Shown here piece after piece: positions 1 through 6,652 of a stretch of DNA of 15,810 nucleotides; the stretch's first letter is position 1, and every line of letters starts with the position of its first letter. Source of the DNA: Nitrososphaerota archaeon (lineage in GTDB: Archaea > Thermoproteota > Bathyarchaeia > Bathyarchaeales > Bathycorpusculaceae); assembly GCA_031282985.1 (NCBI GenBank), contig JAITCR010000036.1, positions 1 to 15,810 on the forward strand. Reading direction: 5' to 3'. The notes beneath the pieces are model-generated. The model did no database searches. It worked only from the letters and a program-made list of their open reading frames with translations, and was not told the origin of the DNA. The translations under genes were made by a program, and so were the position numbers.

Positions 1-2
1 AT

Positions 3-221
3 TTTGCACATCAATCCCATGTTAAAGGTAGTGTTGTGTTGCCGAGCAAGCGTAATACGCAGCGTATTGAGCGTAAGCATTTGTCTTTACGTACCTGGTG
101 CAGCCGGCTGGTTCGAAAAGGAATTCGCTTTTCAAAAATAGAAGTCATACATCACACTGTTATTGGTTTGATCATTAACTTTTGGTTCTTCAAAAGACAA
201 CTACCCTTTAACCTGCTTTAG
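3..221 (+). pseudogene. IS1-family transposase, C-terminal part (5' end outside window)
   Basis: The frame is already open at the first bases of the window and ends with TAG at 219-221. The visible 72 residues match the C-terminal third of IS1-family DDE transposases: a TQRIER motif followed by an arginine/leucine-rich stretch (LSLRTW, RLVRKGIRFSK) and the closing segment HHTVIGLIINF, equivalent to the RIER...NLNLR...FSKS...VIG block of InsB. The Glu of RIER would be the last acidic catalytic residue. Nothing upstream is visible, so whether the full gene is intact cannot be judged; the tail FWFFKRQLPFNLL looks longer than usual. It belongs to a different IS1 subgroup from the copy at 2931-3649, whose C-terminus differs. 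Family assignment is from recalled motifs, fairly sure. Confidence 0.75.
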
Positions 222-318
222 GACACAACCCTTTTTTCAAATACTCTACTTCACAACATCTTTACAGTACGAACCAACCCAAAATAGTTTTGTCCCAATG
301 CCTAAGTCATCTATAAGT

Positions 319-328
319 TTTTATTTAA
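319..328 (+). promoter_or_regulatory. Putative TATA box of the DUF996 gene
   Basis: A T/A-only stretch (TTTATTTAAG) lies about 35-40 bases before the ATG at 362. An archaeal TATA box here would start transcription near 350, giving a very short leader. A weak AGGT at 349-352 with 9-base spacing could be the ribosome binding site. Motif-only call. Confidence 0.35.
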
Positions 329-361
329 GAATATGTTTGTTTTCCGTCAGGTAAAATTAAA

Positions 362-1060
362 ATGGGCGATTTCGAATCAAGCAAAAATCTAGCTGCAATC
401 GGTTCTTTGCTAATGTTAATTCCTGGTGTAAGTATCGTTGGCGCAATCCTTGTTTTTATAGGCATGAAGGGATTATCTGAATACTACAAAGATGATAACA
501 TATTCAACGGTGTACTCAAAGGCATAATTTGTGGTGTAATCGGAAAAATTTGTGCTGTTGCTGCATGTGCTGCCGTTTGGGTCGTCGTAATTGGCGGCGC
601 AGTACTCGGCGGCGCTTCTAGCATTCATTATTACGGCAATACTTATGCCAGTGCTACAGGCATTTTTAGCGGCATAATTTTTGGGATTATAGCTGCAATA
701 GTTTTACTTATCGTGGCATTCGTTTTTATGCTGTTGATGGCAAAAAATCTTCGAAGAGCTTTCAATGCACTAGGTGACCGTTCAGGTGTAAACCTATTCC
801 GCACAGCGGGAACCCTTCTTTGGATTGGCGCAATACTAACGATAATAGGCATTGGCGCATTTTTGATTCTCATTACGTACATACTCTTAATCGTTGCTTT
901 CTTCTCACTCAAAGAAAAAGCACCCAACCAAACATGCAATTACACGCCACCACCAACCGTGTCAACCTCAAACACAAAAACGGCTAATTTCTGTCCAAAC
1001 TGCGGCACCGCCGTTGCGCCTCAAGCTACCTTTTGCTCACATTGCGGAAAACAAATCTAG
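362..1060 (+). CDS. DUF996-like integral membrane protein with C-terminal zinc ribbon
   Basis: This 232-residue protein has an N-terminus of DUF996 type (MGDFESSKNLAAIGSLLMLI) and long hydrophobic segments at about 9-37, 51-84, 98-128 and 148-183, so four or five membrane passes. After a Pro/Thr-rich linker (about 187-205) comes a compact C-terminal zinc ribbon with C211-x2-C214 and C225-x2-C228. DUF996 proteins are archaeal and bacterial membrane proteins of unknown role, and zinc-ribbon tails are common on archaeal membrane proteins; no function can be assigned. The gene is intact although DNA on both sides is full of mobile-element debris, and it has its own TATA-like promoter, so it seems to be expressed alone. 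The ATG is chosen because it opens the DUF996-like start directly. The family call rests on N-terminal resemblance and topology. Confidence 0.72.
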   Translation: MGDFESSKNLAAIGSLLMLIPGVSIVGAILVFIGMKGLSEYYKDDNIFNGVLKGIICGVIGKICAVAACAAVWVVVIGGAVLGGASSIHYYGNTYASATGIFSGIIFGIIAAIVLLIVAFVFMLLMAKNLRRAFNALGDRSGVNLFRTAGTLLWIGAILTIIGIGAFLILITYILLIVAFFSLKEKAPNQTCNYTPPPTVSTSNTKTANFCPNCGTAVAPQATFCSHCGKQI

Positions 1061-1143
1061 CAAAACAACCTACTTCTTTTTTTATTCTTAGAAACAGCCG
1101 ATTTTTACAGTGAAACGCACAATCCGTCATAAAATTCCGCGCT

Positions 1144-1264
1144 CCAGCCTGTGTCAAAACTAATTTTTACTAACCTCAATACGCTATACACAGTGTGTGT
1201 TGTTTTATTATACACTACATATTGTGGTTTAACGAGTTAGACTTTGACTTTTGACACAGTCTGG
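1144..1264. repeat. 121-bp segment with 16-bp terminal inverted repeats (possible MITE or IS relic)
   Basis: The left end 1144-1159 reads CCAGCCTGTGTCAAAA and the right end 1249-1264, on the reverse strand, reads CCAGACTGTGTCAAAA, so 15 of 16 bases match as inverted repeats. The 89-bp interior is A+T-rich and non-coding. Such terminal repeats bounding a short non-coding segment are typical of non-autonomous elements. I see no clear target duplication, and only one copy is in the window, so a plain hairpin or terminator structure is the alternative. Confidence 0.45.
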
Positions 1265-1502
1265 CCCGCTTCGAGGCATTACGCCCCAAATGCGGCGATA
1301 AGCTGAAATGACTTTGACCTGCCGCGATTCTCTGCTAAAAAACACCGTTTCCGTCAAAGTCCTCTCCGCTCACGCCGCAACCAAACCGAAAGACAGGGCG
1401 GCGTAAAACGTTAAAATGTCAAAACGCCTGATTTTTCAGAACCCAAATTAGAAATCAGAACATATAATTCAAAAATTTTGCCCTATATAAAAAGGGGATA
1501 TC
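1265..1502. other. Intergenic stretch, G+C-richer patch, no convincing gene
   Basis: Together with the preceding inverted-repeat element this is the roughly 440-base gap after the DUF996 gene. Bases 1265 to about 1435 are visibly richer in G+C than the surroundings. Read from 1261, a short open frame ends in RPKCGDKLK and a TGA at 1309-1311, resembling the last residues of a zinc-ribbon protein, but it is too short to call. The remainder holds no ORF or RNA that I recognise; 1440-1500 is A+T-rich. Confidence 0.4.
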
Positions 1503-1992
1503 TCATTTATAGATGTGATTAATTTTTCTGTTGAGCGTACCTTGCTTAGTGAATTGAATTATTGCATCCCCATGATTATACTCTAAGCCATACAAAACAG
1601 CTTTATCATCCCCTAAGGCATCTCTAACGAAAAGTACAAATTCTGGATTACGCAATGCTTTTTTTATAGCCTCTACTAAAGAATCCGAAACTCTTACGCT
1701 TTTTGCGACCCACTGATTTACAAATATGGCCATTTATTGCCTCATTCAAAATCTTGGATACTTCGTCCTTCCCTGTTGCTACGCTCAAAATAAGCCCAAC
1801 AAGAGCTTTCTGTCCTTGCAAACTGAGTCTTCCTACTGCACTTTCAACATCTCTTTGTACATACCTTCCCCCATTATTATTACACCCACAACTCGCCTCG
1901 TTCAGTCTTTCTAAATAAACCTGCTCCAAATTTCAGAGCCTCCAGTCAAAATTAAAACCATAATTTGTTTTTTCTGCCATCAAATTTGCCAT
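1503..1992 (-). pseudogene. Broken hypothetical gene (in-frame TGA and one frameshift)
   Basis: Read on the minus strand from ATG at 1992, the frame gives MANLMAEKTNYGFNFDWRL, meets TGA at 1933-1935, and continues in the same frame (NLEQVYLERLNEASCGC...) to about 1650. A second frame then carries a coherent 76-residue end (VSDSLVEAIKKALRNPEFVLFVRDALGDDK...) to TAA at 1503. The two frames overlap between 1648 and 1733, so a frameshift lies there. The simplest reading is one gene of about 150 residues with a nonsense change (perhaps TGG to TGA after WRL) and one indel. Alternatively the second part is translated separately: TTG at 1929 has GGAGG nine bases upstream. No family is recognised; the sequence is soluble and mixed-charge. 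It sits in a region of mobile debris, which fits decay of accessory cargo. Confidence 0.5.
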
Positions 1993-2144
1993 CTCGTTTT
2001 TTAAACCAATATTACGTCACTCCATTATATGTTAGACACAAGTAGATTCCATAGGCTGTTGTAATCTATATATTTTAAGCAACAACATGTAATAAAAATG
2101 AAAAATAGAGAATTACAGGAGTCCATTGATATTTTTTATTGCTC

Positions 2145-2447
2145 ACATTTCTTTATTTAAGTCATCCAACAATTTGCGCATATCAGACGTTAGAAGTAGC
2201 GAGTATTTCCCGTTCACATATTCGCAAAGACCATTATACGTGGCTTTTAAGTTATCATAGATAATTCCAGGAGCTTCCCCTATAAGCTCTTTATACAAAC
2301 TTTGATCTTCAAATATCTGCTTTACATCATTAATATCATCTGGGCAACAATGGGATTTATATTCTACATTTTTTTCCTGCGTTAATATCCGTGATGCTTT
2401 CGATTAATGATGGATAAATTTGTTTTTTAAATTGAGTTAAATCCATA
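2145..2447 (-). pseudogene. Broken small hypothetical gene, about 100 residues, one frameshift
   Basis: On the minus strand an ATG at 2447 opens MDLTQFKKQIYPSLIESI and runs into a run of seven A (plus-strand T at 2369-2375). In the original frame a stop follows after KKCRI, but shifting by one base gives a long clean continuation (VEYKSHCCPDDINDVKQIFEDQ... to DLNKEM and TGA near 2145). Six A instead of seven would restore one protein of about 100 residues. A homopolymer sequencing error or slippage is possible, but neighbouring genes are clearly decayed. No family recognised: charged, likely helical and soluble. It starts directly beside a MITE end; removing the MITE would bring the minus-strand gene fragment at 2589-2900 into short overlap with this start, so the two were probably an overlapping pair. 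Confidence 0.5.
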
Positions 2448-2448
2448 G

Positions 2449-2588
2449 TAGACGTTAGTCTTAATTATTATCTTGACAGTTTTATTGGTGTAGCTGTGTA
2501 GTTTTTGTGTTTTTATACATCTAATTTGACCATTTGGTAGCGCATTTGTTCAGTTTAAAAATACAAAAATAATAAAGACTAACGTCTA
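2449..2588 (+). mobile_element. MITE copy 1 (136 bp plus flanking TA), TIR GACGTTAGTCTT
   Basis: The 136-bp element (2451-2586) has ends GACGTTAGTCTT and its complement AAGACTAACGTC, extending imperfectly to about 19 bp, and is bounded by TA on both sides (2449-2450 and 2587-2588). The interior is non-coding and T-rich. A second copy at 14678-14816, in the same orientation, differs by only one missing T and one A/G change. TIRs, small size, no coding capacity, TA flanks and two near-identical copies define a MITE. TA duplication points to an IS630/Tc1-mariner-type transposase as mobiliser (inference; none is visible here). Confidence 0.85.
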
Positions 2589-2900
2589 CTTAAATATGGG
2601 TTTTAAAATTTTCTCCATAAGTAATGTTTCATCTTTGAGATATTGAGATTCGAGATTCTCTGCCTCAAATCTTTGCGAATATTTCCAGTCATTGTAATTG
2701 CGTTTTATTCTTTCTAGGCAACTTATACTTTCAGTAAGGTACTTGATTTGTGCAACAGCATCACCACCATCCGATAGTAAATTATTTTCAGCCAAAATAA
2801 GAGTTGATACGAATTGAGGGCAACACGAAAGAAATACATTTTTGCAACCTACGTTTCTAAATGCGAGGTGTTGATTGTCAGATATACATATATGTGGTGA
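2586..2900 (-). pseudogene. Gene fragment trapped between an IS1 relic and a MITE
   Basis: The minus-strand frame from about 2900 down to 2589 encodes a coherent helical, charged segment (CCPQFVSTLILAENN, ...ISCLERIKRNYNDWKYSQRFEAEN..., LMEKILKPIFK). Its stop TAG (2586-2588) is made of the TA target site and the first base of the MITE, so the original reading frame was cut there; without the MITE it would add about seven residues and overlap the ATG of the gene at 2447. Its 5' end runs into the IS1-family relic whose transposase starts at 2931, so the N-terminus is lost and the exact junction cannot be placed. Function unknown. Confidence 0.45.
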
Positions 2901-2930
2901 GGGCGTTTGTTGTGTGTTGCAAGCTTGTTT

Positions 2931-3649
2931 ATGGTTATTTGCAAGAGTTGTGGATCTGAGAGAGCGGTTAAGAGTGGGATAATTCGTGGAAAACAACGTT
3001 ACAAGCGCAGATCCTGTCGTTATTTTTTTGTAGAAGGGGATGAGCGGACAAGTGAACCGATTGTAGCATTAAAAGCGTTATGTGTGCTGTTTTATTCTTT
3101 GGGTAAAAGTTCGTACGGTATGTTGGGTAAAATAGTTGGTCGGGATCGTGCTCTTATTTATCGCTGGATTCGTGAAGCAGGATTAAACACAGAAGAACCC
3201 ATTGCCAAGGGTGATATTAAGGAAATGGAGTTTGATGAAATGTTGCATTTTGTGGGTTCAAAAAAAAACAAGCTTGGATCCTCAAAGCTCTTGACCGTAG
3301 TACACGGAGAACTGTGGCCGGGGTGCTTGGTAACCGTAATACTGCAGCCTTCCGGAGGTTCTATCGAAAAGTCAAACACTTAAAACACTGCGTTTTTACA
3401 CTGATGATTGGGATGTTTTTTTGAAAGTGTTACCGGAAGGTCGTTATGTGATTGGTAAGGCTCACACTGTTGCTATTGAACAGGATATAATAGTAATACA
3501 CGTCATCATTTAGGTCGATTTACACGTCGAATCAAAGTTGTTTCTAAGAACTCTCTTATGGTGAATCCATCTCTTCGATTATGGTGCGCCCTGACAAAAC
3601 CCGACATCTTCAAGCAATGGCAAACCAAAATGATGCATACCCATAAGTA
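2931..3649 (+). pseudogene. IS1-family transposase, three frameshifts
   Basis: From ATG 2931 the product begins with a zinc-finger-like segment (MVICKSCGSERAVKSG, later RRSC), then an HTH region (YGMLGKIVGRDRALIYRWIREAG) and the catalytic block start (MEFDEMLHFVGSKKNKL). The frame is then lost by a one-base deletion near 3274 and resumes as WILKALDRSTRRTVAG. A second one-base deletion near 3393-3397 is followed by FYTDDWDVFLKVLPEGR and AHTVAIEQD, and a two-base insertion near 3484-3489 by NSNTRHHLGRFTRR and a normal-looking end to TAA at 3647-3649. Stitched together, this is a full-length IS1-type DDE transposase of about 235 residues, inactive as it stands. The poly-A at 3259-3268 resembles the IS1 slippery site, but the frame needed downstream is better explained by a lost T at 3274. 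No terminal inverted repeats were found. Confidence 0.8.
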
Positions 3650-3698
3650 AACACTCTCAAATTAACTATTCTAAAGTGGTACACTGCCAAAAAATAGT

Positions 3699-4628
3699 TT
3701 ATTTTTGCAGATGCCTGCGAATGTAACTATGCGCTTGGAGCGCTGCAGTAATTCCTTGTCCTACAGCAGTACCAACCTGCTTAATTGGATGAGTTGTCAC
3801 ATCTCCTGCAGCATACACACCTGAAAGGTTTGTTTCTTGCTTTAGATTAATTTTAATGTAACCCACTTCATCAGTTTCCACGCCAGAAACTTTTGCTACA
3901 GCACTGTTAGGTGTTTCTCCGACCTGCACAAACACGGCATCAACAACAAACTCGGTTTTTACACCAGTAACATTATTTTTTAAAGCCACGGTTTTTACTT
4001 GTTTATCACCTTTAATTTCTTCAATTTCAGTGTTCCAAAGTACATCTACGTTACTTTTTGAGGTAACATCTAAGGATAGTTTGTGTTCTGCTTTGAAGGC
4101 GTTTCTTCGATGGATTATGGTAACTTGTTTTGCTATGTCAGAGAGGTAAAGTGATGTTATACATGCAGAATTACCGCCCCCTATGACTACGACGTTTTTG
4201 CCTTTAAAAAAGGGGCCATCACATATTCCACAATAACTAACGCCTCTGCCTTGGAGGGCTTTTTCACCTTTAACTTCAAGTGTTTTATGATGTGACCCAG
4301 TAGCGAGTAGTACAGTTTTAGTTAGATATGTAGTGTTATGGGTAGTTACTGTTTTTGTTTCACCATCAAGCTGTAACTTGTTTACTGTTTCAAGTTCATG
4401 TATAGTTACTCCAAGTTTTTTGCACTGGGAGATCATTTTTTCAGATAATTCGTGTCCGCTGATTTTAGTAAATCCAGGATAGTTTTCTACATTTGGAGCA
4501 TCACTAATGTTTCCGCCTGCCAGTTTTTCATCGAGTATAAGTGTTTTCAATCCACTTCTTATGGCATATATACCGGCGGCTAAACCCGCGGAGCCAGCGC
4601 CAATAATAATTATGTCCCAGTTTTCCAT
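3699..4628 (-). CDS. trxB: Thioredoxin reductase (NADPH, FAD)
   Basis: This 309-residue flavoprotein has the usual length and order for low-molecular-weight thioredoxin reductase. The FAD-binding GAGSAG motif is at 10-15, the redox pair C133-G-I-C136 lies in SYCGICDGPFFKGK, the NADPH-binding GGGNSA is at 150-155 followed by HRR at 173-175 (the arginines that favour NADPH 2'-phosphate), and the C-terminal FAD motif YAAGDVTT is at 272-279. It should reduce thioredoxin or a glutaredoxin-like protein in the cytoplasm. The active site is CGIC rather than the common CATC; this occurs in the wider family and does not remove either cysteine. The ATG at 4628 starts right before the first beta strand (MENWDIIIIGAG). 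There is no clear Shine-Dalgarno, so the message may be nearly leaderless. The neighbouring DUF3786 gene lies 106 bases upstream on the same strand. Confidence 0.93.
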   Translation of the reverse strand: MENWDIIIIGAGSAGLAAGIYAIRSGLKTLILDEKLAGGNISDAPNVENYPGFTKISGHELSEKMISQCKKLGVTIHELETVNKLQLDGETKTVTTHNTTYLTKTVLLATGSHHKTLEVKGEKALQGRGVSYCGICDGPFFKGKNVVVIGGGNSACITSLYLSDIAKQVTIIHRRNAFKAEHKLSLDVTSKSNVDVLWNTEIEEIKGDKQVKTVALKNNVTGVKTEFVVDAVFVQVGETPNSAVAKVSGVETDEVGYIKINLKQETNLSGVYAAGDVTTHPIKQVGTAVGQGITAALQAHSYIRRHLQK

Positions 4629-4734
4629 ACGTGTTAACCAGGAAAATATTGTTTAAACGTACTAAATAATTATTTGTCTATTTTCAAGCTAAAGTTTGAG
4701 CTATTGATAAACGCCATACGGTTAAATCTGAGAG

Positions 4735-5265
4735 TCATGATAGATCTTCAGCGTTAAAAGTTTTGCCGGATGATTCATCAAAAAGTACATTTGCCGTAGA
4801 CGGTAACTCTTCATCAGCCCAAAGAATAATGGATATAGATATCCCTGAAAAAGTTTCAATTTCAACTGAGCAGTCACCATACTCAAGCTGTTTTCCACCT
4901 AATAACTCAGCAGCTTTGAGTATGGTTTGAGGAGTTTTTCCGAAAAGTTTTACAATCGGTTCAACTACACGACGATAAAATGCGTTTTCATATGCGTAAC
5001 CACCAGAGAAGTCTTTAAAATTAACCATTTTACCAACTCTAACAGGTTTGTTTGTAGAAGCGTATTTTATCAGCAAATCAGCAATCTGATGATACATAGT
5101 TCCGTCCTTGACCTGTGGGGAGGCAAAGTTTTGCTGAAGAATATCTTGTAAATCGCCTGTGACCAAATTCAAATTAAACCCTAAAAAACAGAGAGAGTTT
5201 TTGGGATTGTTTGTCATCCATTTTAACTTGTCAAGAGTTTCCTGTGGCAAATTCAAATTTACCAT
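4735..5265 (-). CDS. DUF3786-like protein
   Basis: This is a 176-residue soluble protein. Residues about 75-176 carry the DUF3786 pattern as I recall it: GKMVNFKDFSGGYAYENAFYRR, an FGKTPQTILKAAELLGG segment, YGDCSVEI, and the closing IILWADEELPSTANVLFD. Members occur in anaerobic archaea and bacteria, often without assigned function. A Shine-Dalgarno-like AAGGCG sits about eight bases before the ATG at 5263-5265, supporting this start. It lies upstream of trxB on the same strand with a 106-base gap, so cotranscription is possible but not compelling. A short plus-strand ORF begins only 19 bases from its start codon. No catalytic residues can be named. Confidence 0.75.
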   Translation of the reverse strand: MVNLNLPQETLDKLKWMTNNPKNSLCFLGFNLNLVTGDLQDILQQNFASPQVKDGTMYHQIADLLIKYASTNKPVRVGKMVNFKDFSGGYAYENAFYRRVVEPIVKLFGKTPQTILKAAELLGGKQLEYGDCSVEIETFSGISISIILWADEELPSTANVLFDESSGKTFNAEDLS

Positions 5266-5284
5266 GTTAAGTTCGCCTTATTTC

Positions 5285-5428
5285 ATGAAAGGTTACATTT
5301 TGAAAAGGGTAGAAAAATATTTAGACATTCTCTCGCCAAACGACATATTGCAGCTTATGATGGAATTAATAATTGCCGTGGTTTATGAAAGAGGGAGCAA
5401 AAAAAGTTTGTCAGGTTATCGTAAATAA
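5285..5428 (+). CDS. Small hypothetical protein (47 aa)
   Basis: The ATG at 5285 gives a 47-residue product opening MKGYILKRVEKYLDILSP, with a hydrophobic helix DILQLMMELIIAVVYER and a basic tail SKKSLSGYRK. Amphipathic helices and coding-like composition argue for a real gene; an upstream in-frame extension exists but would overlap the DUF3786 gene. It ends 39 bases before nadM on the same strand and could be cotranscribed with it. The 19-base distance to the divergent DUF3786 start leaves little room for a separate promoter, which lowers confidence. No family recognised. Confidence 0.45.
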   Translation: MKGYILKRVEKYLDILSPNDILQLMMELIIAVVYERGSKKSLSGYRK

Positions 5429-5467
5429 TATTAGCGTTAACATATTAGGTAAGTGTGGTAATATCGT

Positions 5468-5992
5468 TTGGTAAATTGTGGTCTTTACGTTGGCAGATTT
5501 CAGCCTTTTCACTTAGGTCATCTTGGGGCTATAAAAGAGGTTTTAACAAAAGTTGATGAGCTTGTAATTGTTATTGGCAGTGCACAACATAGTCATAACT
5601 TGGAAAATCCCTTTACCGCTGGGGAGCGTTTGGTGATGATTCAACACTCCTTACAGGAGGCAGACATAGATTTAGATAGGGTTTGGATTGTTCCTGTTCC
5701 CGACATGCATCTGCATATGCTTTGGGTTTCAGCTGTAGAGGGTTACACGCCAAAGTTTAACAAACTCTATTCGAATGAGCCTCTAACACGTCGCTTGTTT
5801 ATAGAGTCAGGCTATACAGTTGAAAACATCAGTCTTTTTGATCGGCAGACTTATTCGTCAACGTTTGTCCGTGAAAAAATGCTTAAAGGCGAAAACTGGG
5901 CAGCTCTTGTTCCAAAAAGCGTGGCGGATTTTATAGGTAGTATTGACGGTGTAAACCGGCTTAGGGATTTAACGCGTACAGACAAAATTTAA
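5468..5992 (+). CDS. nadM: Nicotinamide-nucleotide adenylyltransferase, archaeal type
   Basis: This 174-residue enzyme matches the archaeal NMN adenylyltransferase family in length and motifs: the nucleotidyltransferase signature GRFQPFHLGH at 9-18, GSAQHSHNLENPFTAGER at 37-54, the VPVPDMHLHMLWV block at 75-87, YSNEPLTRRLF at 101-111, and the ISSTxxR-like SSTFVR at 130-135. It joins NMN and ATP to NAD+ plus pyrophosphate, the last step of NAD synthesis, in the cytoplasm. The start TTG at 5468 places VGRFQPFH at the usual distance from the N-terminus; no better ATG exists upstream. The short ORF before it may share its transcript. All motifs are intact. Confidence 0.95.
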   Translation: MVNCGLYVGRFQPFHLGHLGAIKEVLTKVDELVIVIGSAQHSHNLENPFTAGERLVMIQHSLQEADIDLDRVWIVPVPDMHLHMLWVSAVEGYTPKFNKLYSNEPLTRRLFIESGYTVENISLFDRQTYSSTFVREKMLKGENWAALVPKSVADFIGSIDGVNRLRDLTRTDKI

Positions 5993-6179
5993 TCATATCT
6001 TGTCGTAGTTTTTGAGGTTTTACAGAAAATTAGCTTATGCCTAGTAGTAGGTAGCATTTGAAGTAGTGTATAGGAGTAGGGCATCAGTGGTAATAGTGTA
6101 TTTGTTGCATGCCTGTGATGAAATTGTATGTGTTTGTTTTGTGTTTAATTAGTTGGGTATTTGGATTTGGTTGATTTTG

Positions 6180-6240
<61 letters not shown>

Positions 6241-6337
6241 AGTAGTGCATACAAAAGGTGTTGCTGTTGATGGTGGTTTGTATCATAAGTATAGTTTGGT
6301 TTTTCATGTTTGAATGGATATTTGTCTTGGTTTGGCA

Positions 6338-6347
6338 TATATAAAAC
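6338..6347 (+). promoter_or_regulatory. Putative TATA box for the amt transcript
   Basis: The sequence ATATATAAAA, preceded by TTTGGC, fits an archaeal TATA box and would start transcription near 6370, giving a leader of about 280 bases before amt that includes two short ORFs. A second candidate, TTATATATG at 6420-6428, would shorten the leader to about 200 bases. Both are motif-only. Confidence 0.35.
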
Positions 6348-6496
6348 TGTACATTTAGCACATTTTTTCAGTTAAAAACTGATTTATTGGACATTTGTAT
6401 AGAATAAATTGTAGTAACCTTATATATGTTTATGTTTATTATGTAACAAGAAATAAATGAAAATGAATGATGAAAATACACAAGGAGAATGAGCAA

Positions 6497-6640
6497 ATGA
6501 AAAAACTCAAAGAGATAATTTGGAAAGAAAAAAGAAAAACTGTAGGAACAATACAACTAAAATTCCAAAACGTTAACACACAAAAGCATGCAATTGCCTA
6601 CCAAAGACAACCGTTGAGTGTACACGCACTAATTTCATAG
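6497..6640 (+). CDS. Short leader ORF (47 aa), in frame with amt across a TAG
   Basis: A strong Shine-Dalgarno AAGGAG (6482-6487) sits nine bases before ATG 6497. The product is basic and starts MKKLKEIIWKEKRKTVG; it ends at TAG 6638-6640. Only one codon (GAA) separates this TAG from the first amt ATG at 6644, and both are in the same frame, so readthrough would give an N-terminally extended Amt. TAG is used as an ordinary stop by other genes here (DUF996 gene, pth2), so termination is the default. An 11-residue ORF (6457-6492) overlaps the Shine-Dalgarno. The ORF may be a regulatory leader, a real small protein, or chance; the ribosome binding site is the main argument for translation. No signal peptide or family is seen. 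Confidence 0.4.
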   Translation: MKKLKEIIWKEKRKTVGTIQLKFQNVNTQKHAIAYQRQPLSVHALIS

Positions 6641-6652
6641 GAAATGGCACGT

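Noticed and set aside
643..939. Minus-strand 98-codon frame inside the DUF996 gene
   Set aside because: It lies antisense to hydrophobic coding sequence and has no family features or ribosome binding site.
1933..1935. In-frame TGA as selenocysteine
   Set aside because: No SECIS-like structure seen, the gene is also frameshifted downstream, and a TTG start with Shine-Dalgarno follows.
3259..3268. Poly-A in the IS1 relic as a programmed frameshift site
   Set aside because: The conserved residues NKL precede the frame change and a single missing T at 3274 restores the family sequence (KLWILKALDR) exactly, so a mutation explains it better.
6457..6492. 11-codon ORF overlapping the leader Shine-Dalgarno
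   Set aside because: No ribosome binding site of its own; mentioned only as context for the leader ORF.
6638..6640. TAG before amt as a pyrrolysine codon
   Set aside because: TAG ends at least the DUF996 and pth2 genes normally, and Amt proteins of usual length start after this codon. Kept only as a readthrough question.
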